Below are positions 44,691-55,100 of a stretch of DNA of 64,000 nt, in pieces. Source of the stretch: Leptobrachium leishanense (taxonomy: Eukaryota; Chordata; Amphibia; Anura; Megophryidae). A program made the position numbers and the translations under genes. The DNA lies in the NCBI GenBank assembly GCA_009667805.1, contig CM019066.1:5394001-5458000 (forward strand). The letters run 5' to 3'. Position 1 is the first letter of the stretch; each line of letters starts with the position of its first letter. A model generated the notes under the pieces. The model saw only the letters and a list, made by a program, of their open reading frames with translations, did not search any database and was not told the DNA's origin.

Positions 44691-44944
44691 CAGTGGCGTC
44701 ACTAGGGTCGGTGTCACCCGGTGCGGTAATTTATGGTGTCACCCCCCCCCCCCCCCGAGTTTTTCAGATTTTTTTTTTTTAACTACTCTTACTCCTAAAT
44801 CAGTACTCCCATATAACACTGAATGCTCATACACACAGCGCACATTACTGTGAGGTTTATTGCTGTGGAGCTCTCTCATATGCTCACACAACTTTTTGCC
44901 AACTGCCAGCAAGTACGTTGCCTGTTCGAAGGCAGTGAAAGCAC

Positions 44945-46430
44945 ACATGGATATATATTGCCCCCAGCAGCTCTGGATATATATTGCCCCCAGCAGCTCA
45001 CCCATGGATATATATTGCCCCAGCTCACATATGGATATATTGCGCCTCAGCTCACATATGGATATATTGCGCCTCAGCTCACACATAGATATATTGCCCC
45101 AGACCAGCTCACACATGGATATATTGCCCCAGACCAGCTCACACATGGATATATTGCCCCAGACCAGCTCACACATGGATATATTGCCCCAGACCAGCTC
45201 ACACATGGATATTGCCCCAGCTCTCATGGATATGCCCCAGCTCCTCTCATGGATATTGCCCCAGCTCCTCTCATGTATATACTGCCCCAGCTGCTCTCAT
45301 TGATAATGCTCCAGCTGCTCTCATGGATTTGCCCCAGCAGCTCATGGATATACTGCCCCAGCAGCTCATGGATATACTGCCCCAGCAGCTCATGGATATA
45401 CTGCCCCAGCAGCTCATGGATATGCCCCAGCAGCTCATGGATATGCCCCAGCTCATTGATATGCCCCAGCTCCTCATGGATATGCCCCAGCACCTCATGG
45501 ATATGCCCCAGCACCTCATGGATTTGCCCCAGCTCCTCATGGATATGCCCCAGCTCCTCATGGATTTGCCCCAGCACCTCATGGATTTGCCCCAGCTCCT
45601 CATGGATATGCCCCAGCACCTCATGGATATGTCCCAGCACCTCATGGATTTGCCCCAGCTCCTCATGGATATGCCCCAGCACCTCATGGATTTGCCCCAG
45701 CACCTCATGGATTTGCCCCAGCTCCTCATGGATATACCCCAGGCCCCCATGGATTTGCCCCAGCTCCTCATGGATTTGCCCCAGCACCTCATGGATATGC
45801 CCCAGCACCTCATGGATTTGCCCCAGCACCTCATGGATTTGCCCCAGCTCCTCATGGATATGCCCCAGGCCCCCATGGATTTGCCCCAGCTCCTCATGGA
45901 TTTGCCCCAGCAGCTCATGGATATGCCCCAGCACCTCATGGATTTGCCCCAGCAGGTTATGGATTTGCCCCAGCTCCTCATGGATATGCCCCAGGCCCCC
46001 ATGGATTTGCCCCAGCTCCTCATGGATTTGCCCCAGCACCTCATGGATTTGCCCCAGCACCTCATGGATTTGCCCCAGCTCCTCATGGATATGCCCCAGG
46101 CCCCCATGGATTTGCCCCAGCTCCTCATGGATTTGCCCCAGCAGCTCATGGATATGCCCCAGCACCTCATGGATTTGCCCCAGCAGGTTATGGATTTGCC
46201 CCAGCTCCTCATGGATATGCCCCAGGCCCCCATGGATTTGCCCCAGCTCCTCGTGGATTTGCCCCAGGCCCCAGCAGCTCATGGATATGCCCCAGCACCT
46301 CATAGATTTGCCCCAGCAGCTTATGGATTTGCCCCAGCTCCTCATGGATATGCCCCAGGCCCCCATGGATTTGCCCCAGCAGCTCATGGATTTGCCCCAG
46401 CTCACCTCCTGGTCCTGGTCCCAGCACATG
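44945..46430. repeat. 21-bp minisatellite with higher-order structure
   Basis: First part (to about 45440): variable units around CCCCAGCTCACACATGGATATATTG. From about 45460: a regular 21-bp unit AGCTCCTCATGGATATGCCCC, with AGCACCTC, AGCAGCTC, AGGCCCCC and AGCAGGTT variants. The variant order repeats with a 231-bp period (11 units); for example AGCAGGTTAT recurs at 45951 and 46182. Because 21 is a multiple of 3, ORFs of 320-606 aa run through several frames on both strands. They are not genes. Confidence 0.95.
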
Positions 46431-46455
46431 GATAGCGACCCAGGCAGCACCTCTC

Positions 46456-46616
46456 CGCCGCGTTTTTCGCTCCTTCTGAGCGTCCGGCGGCACGCAGCTT
46501 GGGCGCTCGTCTGGGGGAGCCACGTGACCAGCCGCGATTGGCTGGTGACGTATTTCCTCCAGGCGAGCGCCGAAGCTGCGTGCTTCGGACGCTCGCACGG
46601 AGCGAATACGCGGCGG
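46456..46616. repeat. GC-rich palindrome in hAT element 2
   Basis: Arms of about 75 bp around GCGAT at about 46537. GCCACGTGACCAGCC versus GGCTGGTGACGT at the centre; CCGCCGCGT and GCAGCTT.GGCGCTCG on the left recur inverted on the right. Same position in the element plan as 47993-48170. Confidence 0.82.
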
Positions 46617-46742
46617 TGGCGGGCGGTGGCGGGCGGTGGGTGAGACACCCGCCCTTAGGGTGACGGTGTCACCCTAAAGGCGGGTGTCACCTGGTGCGGG
46701 CCGCACCCACCGCCCCCACGTTACGACGCCACTGCGCACGGG

Positions 46743-47251
46743 TCAACAACCTTGGCCCTCCAGATGGTTTTGACCTACAATTCCAATGAGTCTCAGCTTT
46801 AAGGCATCTATCCCAATAACTCTCCATCTTGTGCTCTCCTCATCTTTTCCAAACATGTTGCTGTCATGAAACTTGCTCGCCTCACATTGTTATGACTTTA
46901 CTTAAGAATATATCAAGATCCAAAGAAGAGGGGCACAAATATTTCTAATTTCCTTGAATGGATTCCTTAACTCCACTCTAGTTGATGGACGAGAAATGAT
47001 GAGTCCCTGCTGGAACTTAGTGTTCAGTAATTGAATCGTTGTTCTGCCTGAGCTCTGTAATTGAGACCTTCTGAAAATGTATTTTACGGTAATTATAATA
47101 TTTGTATCTCCCTGAACAATTACCCATGGGTAATATACATTGGCAGGGATTAATCAAACAATAAAGTATCTCTCTAAGAAGCTAGCACATGACAATCTTA
47201 CTTTTCTATTGGAAAGGGGGTCAACATCTTACAATGAGTGTGTGTAAAGAT
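46743..47251. other. MITE fragment then unassigned sequence
   Basis: The first 60 bases (TCAACAACCTTGGCCCTCCA, TACAATTCCAATGAG) are one end of a hAT-type MITE into which element 2 inserted. The rest has no recognised feature. Confidence 0.5.
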
Positions 47252-47614
47252 TTAGGGCCTGATTCTATCCGAGGCGCAAACAGGGAGATAGTAAGGGAGA
47301 AAGTCTGTGCGTGCAGATTTCCCTTACTGTCTTCCTGTTACGGATGCTATTCCATCCCAGACGCGATATGCGCGTCTGGGCACGGAAGAATTCTCGGTTG
47401 CAAGTCTATACTTACAGCGGCGCAAAGCACTACTGCGAGCACCAGCACCTTGAGTCCATAGGATTCTGCAGGCAGAGTCCTGCGCAAGCTCGAATGTGCA
47501 GGGGCTGATGGAAGAAGATGCGGAGGCAGGGGCGGATCTAGACACAGGTTTCGGGGGGCATTCTACCAGTTTTGGCCAAGAGCTGGTGTTGGGTTCGCAG
47601 TGACAGGCAGATAT

Positions 47615-47960
47615 ATAGTATTTGCCCCCAGCTCACATGGATATATCTATATTGCCCCCAGCTCACAAGCTCACATGGATATCTATATTGCCCCCAGCTC
47701 ACATGGATATATATTGCCCCCAGCTCACATGGATATATATTGCCCCCAGCTCACATGGATATATATTGCCCCAGCTCACATGGATATATACATTGCCCCC
47801 ATCTCACATGGATATATATTGCCCCAGCTCACATGGATATATTTGCCCCCAGCTCACATGGATATATTTGCCCCAGCTCACATGGATATATATATTGCCC
47901 CCAGCTCACATGGGTATAGTTGCCACCAGCTCACATGAGTATGTTTGCCCCCAGCTCTCA
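47615..47960. repeat. Minisatellite of hAT element 3
   Basis: About 13 units of 23-29 bp built on GCCCCCAGCTCACATGGATA with TA-rich spacers (TATATATT). Same motif as the arrays at 12328 and 44945. The three plus-strand ORFs (112-222 aa) through it are artefacts. Confidence 0.92.
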
Positions 47961-47992
47961 CCTTTGCTGGCCCCAGGCTCCGCCGGCATTCT

Positions 47993-48170
47993 TCCCCCAG
48001 TCCCTACGAGGAGGCGAGAGGTCGCTGACATGATGCAGCTGGCCGCTCGCTGGGAACCATCTGACCAGCCACGCAGCCGCACTCGCGCTGGTCAGGTGAT
48101 TCTCATCGCAGGCGAGCGGCCAAGCTGCATCCTGTCAGCGGCCGCTCGCCTCCTCGTAGGGACTGGGAGA
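47993..48170. repeat. GC-rich palindrome in hAT element 3
   Basis: Arms of about 78 bp: CCCAGTCCCTACGAGGAGGC on the left recurs inverted as GCCTCCTCGTAGGGACTGGG on the right, with TCTGACCAGCC / GGCTGGTCAG-like sequence next to the centre near 48080. Confidence 0.9.
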
Positions 48171-48442
48171 AGAACACCAGCGGCGATTTTCTCGGGGGGG
48201 AGAGAATTGCCCCGTTGCCACCCTGAATCCGCCCCTTTGCAGAGGGACATGGGAGCCATTTGTTACCATTCTCATGCTGATCGTAGCTAGAAGAAACGGT
48301 GGATCACTCCGCCCTCTGCACTGTGGGATCACATGTGCGAATGGGATTTATTGGGATATTTAGAGTTGGGTATTAAGTGACTTTGAAAAAGCAAAATCAC
48401 TTAACACCAGCATTTAAAAGTTGGTATTCAGTTACTGAATAC

Positions 48443-49838
48443 TAGAGATGTCCACGCCATTTTTTTTCAGGCCCTTTTTCTTTGTTTTTGTTTCGACCCA
48501 TTTTCGTCTTGGCTCGGTGTTTTGTATCGATTTTTTTTTTTTTTTTTCATGAAATCAGGGAATTTTGGTCTTTCGGATCGTCTGTTCTCTTGGTTTCAAA
48601 GGGTCCATCCTCGGATTTTCGTTTTGACTGTAGATGTATGGTATTTCGGATGCTCCACTATTTCGATCGATACAGTAATCCTGCCGAATCGTTCCTTTGG
48701 ACGTATCGTTTTTTTATGAAAGATCCTTTTTTTCTTATGAAGAAATTGCATTAAATGTTAAAACAAATCCCAGTTTTTAAGCGTTTATTAAATATTTCTA
48801 AAACCGTTTATTTTATTTTCAATTGCAGCAAACAGCCATTTCTTTTATTTATTTTTTAGGATTATTTTTGAATTTTTCGGGAAATCTTCGGTTAATATTT
48901 AGGGTTCTTCCTAACTTATTTTAAATGTATAACGAGGTCTGTTTTTTTGTTTGCACAACACATACAGCTGGATTATCTTCTCACAGTCCGTCCAGCAATG
49001 ACTTTTGATACAATACATGTTGTCAGTATCAGTACTATTTGATAGTAACAAGCCTGTCGTTATCTATGGTGCCGATATGAAGAAATAGATCGATAATATG
49101 TGTTTCACCATCGGCGACTGTCCATGGTTCTGATCTGAGTCAGAACCATGGACAGTCACCAATGGAGAAACACATATTATCGATCTATTTCTTCATATCA
49201 GCACCATGGATAACGGCAGGCTTGTTACTATCCATGGTACTAATACTGACAAAATGTATTGTATCAAAATTCATTGGCGAACAGAAAACATACGGACGGA
49301 CTGTGAGAAGATAATCCAGCTGTATGTGTTCTGCAAAGAAATAAACAGAACTCGTTATACATTTAAAATAAGTTAGGAAGAAGTAGAACTCTAAATATCA
49401 ACCCAAAAATTCCTGAAAAATGCAAAAATAATTCTAACAAATAAATAAAGGCAGACATTTCTTGCTGTAAGTGAAATTAATAAATGCTTTAAGATATATT
49501 TAATAAAAACAGGAATTTTGCACTGGAACAAGTGAAAAAAGTGACGGACGACACGAAATTACGAAATCAGCAACGGAACCGAGACAGACTCGAAACGATA
49601 CGAAAATACGTTGTCCGAAACGGAACCAAAATCGCGAATAGAACGAAAATGACTTGCGATTTTACAAATTTCATGTCCATATGAAATAACGAAATTTTTT
49701 CGCTTCGTATCGGGAAATATTTCGGATGGTGTGTATTTTGTTGCCAGTCCGGTTCGGAACATCGGACGAATCCGAAGCAGCGAATCGGCCCATTTATTGA
49801 GAAAAACAAATCGGTACGAAACGAAACACACATCCCTT
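48443..49838. mobile_element. 1.4-kb fold-back hAT-like element
   Basis: Starts TAGAGATGTCC and ends ACACACATCCCTT, flanked by the exact 8-mer CTGAATAC (48435-48442, 49839-49846). The whole element is one giant imperfect palindrome centred at about 49133. The inner arms (48963-49325) are almost perfect: TCAGAACCATGGACAGTC, CACATATTATCGATCTATTT and ACAGTCCGTCC..AGAAGATAATCCAGC-type blocks recur inverted. The outer arms are GAAACG- and TACGAA-rich. No transposase. It lies inside the Harbinger-like element. Confidence 0.9.
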
Positions 49839-50450
49839 CTGAATACCATCTTGTTCAGAGGAGGACACACTGCGCAGGCATAGCTCGTTCTCCTCTAGGC
49901 AGATGCAAATTCACGTCTCCAATACAAAGTATATGAGATGTGAATTTATAGTAAGCTCACACAACAACCGAATCGCAAGCAGGGCTTACGTCTCGCTTGT
50001 GATAGCTCGAGACGGTTTTAAGCTAATGTCCGGGGCAATTTTCACTAACGCTTCCAGATGTAGCTTATCGTCCCGGTTGGAATCAGGCCCTTAGGCTCTG
50101 TGGCAGACCCAAGGATGCAGGGGCTTTATTCCTCGGAGAGCGGTTTGGTTGTGGGTGCTGGGGGGTTGGCCCGGTAAGGGCACAGAAGGTAGCCGGGTCT
50201 GTGGAGCTGTTTTCGGATACCTTTGCTAAGTGGAAACTGACGTTTTACATTAAAAAGAGACATATCCCACCCAGACTATTAGGGAATCTGGAGCTGGTGG
50301 ACCTTCTGTCACGTACCCCCGTTCCGGCGGCGCCTGGCAGCAGCGTCCTCGCTGCTCGCTGGCCAGGCGCCGAGTAAATAGCGCCGGTCGCTTCCGCACA
50401 CGTGGGACGCCGGGAGGCGGGGCCTCGCGTGATGACGCGGACCCGCCGGG

Positions 50451-50490
50451 TTTAAAACCCAGCTTCTCCACTATGCCAGTGCCCTGACGT
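50451..50490 (+). promoter_or_regulatory. Predicted LTR core promoter and transcript 5' end
   Basis: TTTAAAA at 50451-50457 is a TATA-like box. About 30 nt downstream, GCCCTGACGT at 50481-50490 is exactly complementary to the sequence just inside the 5' LTR, so transcription is expected to start close to 50480. The start is inferred, not shown. Confidence 0.6.
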
Positions 50491-50536
50491 GGTAGTTACT
50501 TCCCGCAGAGCTCTTGTGCGTTTCTGGCTAAGAATT

Positions 50537-50806
50537 ATTCTGTGTATCGACCCCTGGCATTGGCAAAACGACTATTCTGTGTATCGACCCCTGGCATTGG
50601 CAAAACGACTATTCTGTGTATCGACCCCTGGCATTGGCAAAACGACTATTCTGTGTATCGACCCCTGGCATTGGCAAAACGACTATTCTGTGTATCGACC
50701 CTGGCATTGGCAAAACGACTATTCTGTGTATCGACCCCTGGCATTGGCAAAACGACTATTCTGTGTATTGACCCCTGGCTTTGGCGAACGAACCATTCCG
50801 TGTATT
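50537..50806 (+). repeat. 37-bp tandem repeats in 5' LTR
   Basis: Six near-identical units (ATTCTGTGTATCGACCCCTG + GCATTGGCAAAACGACT) and a diverged seventh. The fifth unit is one C shorter (CGACCCTGG). In the 3' LTR the short unit is third. The Tyr/Arg-rich ORFs across the array are artefacts. Confidence 0.93.
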
Positions 50807-51155
50807 GACCCCTGGCATTTGTATCACTCCTCTATTCTGGTACGGAGGTCAGTCTGTGTGGCACCCTAAGCACATCAGACCACCCCTTGTATTTTGTATG
50901 TGCTCTGTACTGCCATCCTATCAATCTGTCTAGACGTGCCGACCATTCTAAGGATCGGAAGGGTAGAGAGTGTCCTGTCTCAAGGGACTACTAGTCAGAG
51001 AGTAGAGGGATTCGTGACGTCTCTTTTTGTATGTGCTCTGTACTGCCATCCTAGTAGTCTGTCTAGACGTGCCGACCACTCTAAGGATCGGAAGGTTAGA
51101 GAGAGACCTGCGTATAGGGACCAACACTATAGTAATCAGGGGGATCCGTGACATT

Positions 51156-51165
51156 ACGTCAGGGC
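51156..51165 (+). promoter_or_regulatory. Putative self-priming primer-binding site
   Basis: ACGTCAGGGC begins two bases after the LTR end. It does not start TGG as a tRNA primer site would. It pairs perfectly over 10 bp with GCCCTGACGT at 50481, plus two adjacent G-U pairs. This matches the Tf1/Sushi mechanism in which the RNA 5' end primes minus-strand synthesis. Confidence 0.65.
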
Positions 51166-51167
51166 CA

Positions 51168-52142
51168 ATGGATCCCGCAGACCTCTCTTCTCAGTTAACA
51201 AGAATTGCAGCCCGACAAGAAGAGCAGGACCACAGGATGGACCAGATTGCTCTTGCTCTGCAAACCCTGTTGAATCGATCCACTGCTGGTACTGCAAGTC
51301 CTCCAGAACCAGTATTGCCTAGGGCCAGTTCGGCCTCACCCGAGGGGTGTAGGCTCAGTATGAAGGCACCCGTACGCTATGATGGTACGCCTAACTTGTG
51401 TCGGGGTTTTTTGACCCAACTGGAGATTCTATTCGAGAACAATCCGGGGTCCTGTGTATCCGATAAAGCCAAAGTAGGCTACCTAATTAACCATTTAACT
51501 GATAAAGCGTTACTGTGGGCCACACCATTGTGGGAAAACAAAAAGCCCATCATATATGACTATGAGGGCTTTACCTCTGAACTAAAACGTACGTTTGACC
51601 CCTCTAGAAGGGCCACCAATGCAGGCAGGTCCTTATTCCACATTAAGCAAGGTAATAGGAGAGTCTCTGACTATGCCATAGAATTTAAGACCTTGACTTC
51701 TGAGGTACACTGGCCTAACGACGTTTTAGCCTTGGCGTTTACCGAAGGCCTGAACGAGGCTTTGATGTTTGAGCTGGCTCCCTTGAAGTTGCCCGAACAT
51801 CTGGACCATTTGGTTGATTTCTGTATTGCCATGGACGACCAAATTAGGGACAGGAGGCATTCTAGAGACAGACCCAGAAGGGTTTTGCCTCCTTTACCCT
51901 TAGTACCCAGACACACCAGTACGTCAGGTACTCCAGAGCCAGAAAGAACCGATCTATCGGTCGTGGAACCCATGCAGATAGGTAGAACAGGTATTTCGGA
52001 GGCTGAGAGAGCTCACAGAAGGGAAAGGGGGCTCTGTTTTTACTGTGCCGGGGCAGGGCATTTTCGTCTTCAATGTCCTCAAAGACCCAGGGGTGGCAGG
52101 GGTGACACTGGCAAGCCGGGCCAGAGAACACCTACTAGCTAG
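51168..52142 (+). CDS. Gag of the Gypsy element
   Basis: Structural capsid-nucleocapsid protein of 324 aa that packages element RNA. I chose ATG 51168 (MDPADLSSQLTRIAARQ) because it follows the primer site by two bases and has a good context (CCAATGG). The frame is also open upstream into the LTR from 51027, which would be an alternative. The order is a short coiled-coil-like N-terminus, the capsid region (VRYDGTPNLCRGFLTQLE, WATPLWENKKPIIYDY, FTEGLNEALMFELAP) and a zinc knuckle CFYCAGAGHFRLQC (CX2CX4HX4C) near the C-terminus. It ends TAG at 52140. Pol starts shortly after in another frame. It is related in type to the gag from which mammalian Sushi-derived genes such as PEG10 arose. No break is seen. 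Confidence 0.92.
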   Translation: MDPADLSSQLTRIAARQEEQDHRMDQIALALQTLLNRSTAGTASPPEPVLPRASSASPEGCRLSMKAPVRYDGTPNLCRGFLTQLEILFENNPGSCVSDKAKVGYLINHLTDKALLWATPLWENKKPIIYDYEGFTSELKRTFDPSRRATNAGRSLFHIKQGNRRVSDYAIEFKTLTSEVHWPNDVLALAFTEGLNEALMFELAPLKLPEHLDHLVDFCIAMDDQIRDRRHSRDRPRRVLPPLPLVPRHTSTSGTPEPERTDLSVVEPMQIGRTGISEAERAHRRERGLCFYCAGAGHFRLQCPQRPRGGRGDTGKPGQRTPTS

Positions 52143-52158
52143 GTAATCGGTTCACTCT

Positions 52159-55100
52159 ATGCCTCCTTTGTTGATAACGAAAAAAAAAAAAACCCGGATT
52201 CTGGTGCCCATCTCCTTAACCTGGGGGGGGGTGCACCTCGAGACTGAGGCGTTCCTAGACTCTGGAGCCTCAGGTAACTTTATGGATAGAGTGTTTGCCT
52301 CCAAGAACCTCATGCCTCTAGTTCTCAAAGAAAGACCTCTAATGGTGGAGGCCATAGACGGGAAACCCTTGTCATGTCCCCATATCACCCACGACACTAT
52401 AGAGGTATGCATGAAAACAGGAGTTTTGCACCGGGAAACCATACGATTCCAGATTATTGACTCTCCCTCATGCCCCGTCGTCCTAGGGTTTCCATGGTTG
52501 ACTGAGCATAACCCGGTGATTGATTGGGTCCAGAGAGACATAAAATGTTGGGGTCCCAGTTGTCAGTCGAAATGTATGGGCAGGGTCACTGTTATTGGTA
52601 GCCTTAATATCGCCACAGCACCTCCTTTATCCACAGTAGTCCCTGACTGTTATCAGGCATTAAAAGAGGTTTTTTCGAAGGCCAGGACTGAGGTTTTACC
52701 ACCACATCGCCCGTATGACTGTGCCATAGAGTTACTCCCCGTACTATGCCTCCCAGAGGACATGTATACCCCTTGTCGCAAAAGGAGAACGATATTATGG
52801 AGGAATATATAAAAGAGAATCTTGAGCGTGGATTCATTAGACGGTCCTCCTCCCCAGCAGGAGCTGGTTTCTTTTTTCGTCTCCAAGAAAGAGGGAGACT
52901 TGCGACCATGCATAGATTATAGAGGTTTAAACAGAATAACCATAAGAAATGCATATCCCATACCCCTTATAACAGAGTTTGTCGACCGACTGAAAGGGGC
53001 CCGTATATACACGAAGCTCGATTTACGCGGAGCCTACAATCTGATAAGGGTGAAAAAGGGGCACGAGTGGAAGACGGCTTTTAATACGCGTAGCGGGCAT
53101 TACGAATACCTGGTAATGCCCTTTGGGTTATGTAACGCGCCAGCTGTGTTTCAGGATCTCATAAATGACACCCTAAGGGATTTTCTGCAAACATTCGTCA
53201 TAGTGTATCTCGATGACATCCTGATATACTCTCCAGATAAGGAGACCCATCACGCCCATGTGCAACAAGTGTTAAGGAGACTATTGAAGGCCGGGTTATA
53301 CTGCAAATTAGAAAAGTGCCTATTTGATATAGAGATGGTGCACTTCCTTGGGTATATCATAACCCCTGAGGGGTTTCAGATGGATCCGGGTAAATTGTCG
53401 GCAATCCTCGACTGGCCCTACCCCAAGGGCTTAAAGCCATCCAGAGGTTTCTAGGTTTTACCAACTATTACCGAAGGTTCATTAAAGACTTTTCGGCCTT
53501 GGTAGCTCCTCTCACGGCCATGACTAAGAAAGGGGTGGGAAATCAGAAGTGGACACCCCAGGCCAGGCAAGCCTTCGAGGCCCTCAAACAGGCATTCACG
53601 ACTGCCCCTGTTCTCCGACATCCTGATCCAGCTCTGCCCTTCCAACTCGAGGTTGACGCCTCCGAACTCGGTCTTGGAGCAGTCTTGTCCCAAAGGCGGG
53701 CACCCGATAAACCTTTGCATCCATGCGGTTTCTATTCCCGGAAGTTGTCTCCGGCCGAGAGAAACTATGATATCGGTAATAGAGAGTTGTTAGCAGTTAT
53801 TGCAGCCTTGGCAGAGTGGAGATACTTATTAGAGGGATCTACAGACCCAATCGTTATCATAACCGATCATAAGAATCTCACGTACATTGGAGACGCGAAA
53901 CGATTGAACGCCAGACAAGCGAGATGGTCTTTGTTTCTTTCAAGTTTTAATTTCGTCCTCACGTATAGACCTGGGTCAAGAAACATTAAAGCAGATGCGT
54001 TATCTAGACAGTATGAATCCTATGAACATAACATTCAGGATCAACATCCCATTGTACCTCAGGAGAGGATTATAGCCTCTACCACGATTAGTGTCTCGTC
54101 CCCTCTGATGATCCGATTGCAGACTGTGCAAGATAAGGCTCCGGGGGGAGGCCTCCCGCGAAGCTCTTTGTACCTGAGAAGGAAAGAGAAGAAGTCCTTA
54201 AGATTTACCATGACAATAAAACCTCTGGGCACATGGGGATCACCAAAACAGTGGCTAGCATCCGAAAACTGCTATGGTGGCCCACGATGCGCCGGATATT
54301 AAAGATTACGTAGCCGTGTGCGAGGTATGCACAAGAAATAAGAGTCCTAAGACAGCGCCCATTGGTTTACTCCAGCCCCTGCCTATCCCCGAACGACCAT
54401 GGTCGCAGATAGCCATGGATTTTATAGTAGAGTTACCCGAGTCCAAAGGGAATACTGTTATACTCACGATTATAGATCGCTTTTCCAAAATGGGTCACTA
54501 TGTTCCTCTTAGGAAACTACCGTCAGCAGCCGAGCTGGTGCCCATTTTCATCGCCAATGTGGTCCGCATACACGGTATCCCTCTTGGGATTGTTTCTGAT
54601 AGGGGGACCCAGTTTGTCTCCAGATTCTGGAGGGGGTTCTGCAAGAATGTGGGAATAGACCTGTCCTTCTCCTCGGCCTATCACCCCCAACGAACGGAGC
54701 AGCAGAAAGGGCCAATCAAAATGTTGAGAAGTATCTCAGGTGTTTCATATCTGAACGACAGGATAATTGGTCAGACCTGATACCTTGGGCCGAGTATGCC
54801 CTAAACAGTGCCGTGAGTGAAGCCAGTGGTCATTCCCCTTTCTTCACGGTTTACGGATTTGATCCTCCCGTGCTTCCCACTGCATTTCCTGATACCGCGA
54901 TTCCTGCTCTGGATGAGCACTTGGCGTCATTGACTGAGACCTGGGGGAGGGTTAAACAGGCACTGGAGAGGAGCAGTATTGTCCAGAAAACGAAGGCCGA
55001 TAGACGTAGGGGACCAGCACCTGTGTATCAAGTCGGGGACAGGGTTTGGCTTTCTTCGCGGAACGTTAAGCTCTTAGTACCATCGATGAAACTAGCCCCC

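Larger units (their letters stand above)
44691..46734 (+). mobile_element. Satellite-bearing hAT element 2
   Basis: Left end CAGTGGCGTCACTAGGG, right end ACGTTACGACGCCACTG, flanked by the perfect 8-mer CGCACGGG (44683-44690 and 46735-46742). The 2044-bp interior is the sub-terminal GGTGTCACCCGGTGCGG block, a 1.5-kb minisatellite, a GC-rich palindrome (46456-46616), a further hairpin CACCCGCCCTTAGGGTGA / TCACCCTAAAGGCGGGTG (46647-46688), and the right TIR. No transposase. Same plan as 11957-13372. Confidence 0.94.
47527..48237 (+). mobile_element. Satellite-bearing hAT element 3
   Basis: Left end CAGGGGCGGATCTAGAC, right end CCTGAATCCGCCCCTT. The flanking 8-mers are TGCGGAGG and TGCAGAGG (7 of 8). 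The 711-bp interior holds a short minisatellite of CAGCTCACATGGATATATAT + TGCCCC (47615-47960) and a GC-rich palindrome (47993-48170). Although its TIR differs from elements 1 and 2, motif and order are the same. Confidence 0.88.
47255..50090. mobile_element. Harbinger-like element holding two hAT insertions
   Basis: Termini GGGCCTGATTCTATCC and GGTTGGAATCAGGCCC, flanked by TTA on both sides (47252-47254 and 50091-50093), as in PIF/Harbinger. Subtracting the insertions at 47527-48237 and 48443-49838 with their duplications leaves about 0.71 kb with no transposase. The interior has CAGACGCGATATGCGCGTCTG near 47358, a palindrome. Confidence 0.82.
50307..51153 (+). repeat. 5' LTR
   Basis: 847 bp, TG...CA. 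It contains a GC-rich U3 start (GTTCCGGCGGCGCC), a TTTAAAA box at 50451, six 36-37 bp tandem units (50537 onward), and in the right part two copies of a TATGTGCTCTGTACTGCCAT / GTCTAGACGTGCCGACCA block (about 50896-51010 and 51029-51140). It differs from the 3' LTR by a few single-base changes and indels and by the position of one short tandem unit. Confidence 0.93.

Noticed and set aside
44823..46648. ORFs of 606, 474, 407 and 320 aa on both strands
   Set aside because: The 21-bp unit keeps frames open; composition is purely periodic and frames overlap on both strands.
47572..48290. ORFs of 112-222 aa with repeated HMDIYCP-like text
   Set aside because: Minisatellite translation inside hAT element 3.
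50489..50869. 126-aa ORF and its equivalent in the 3' LTR (55469-56044)
   Set aside because: Translation of the 37-bp LTR repeats; no conserved domain.
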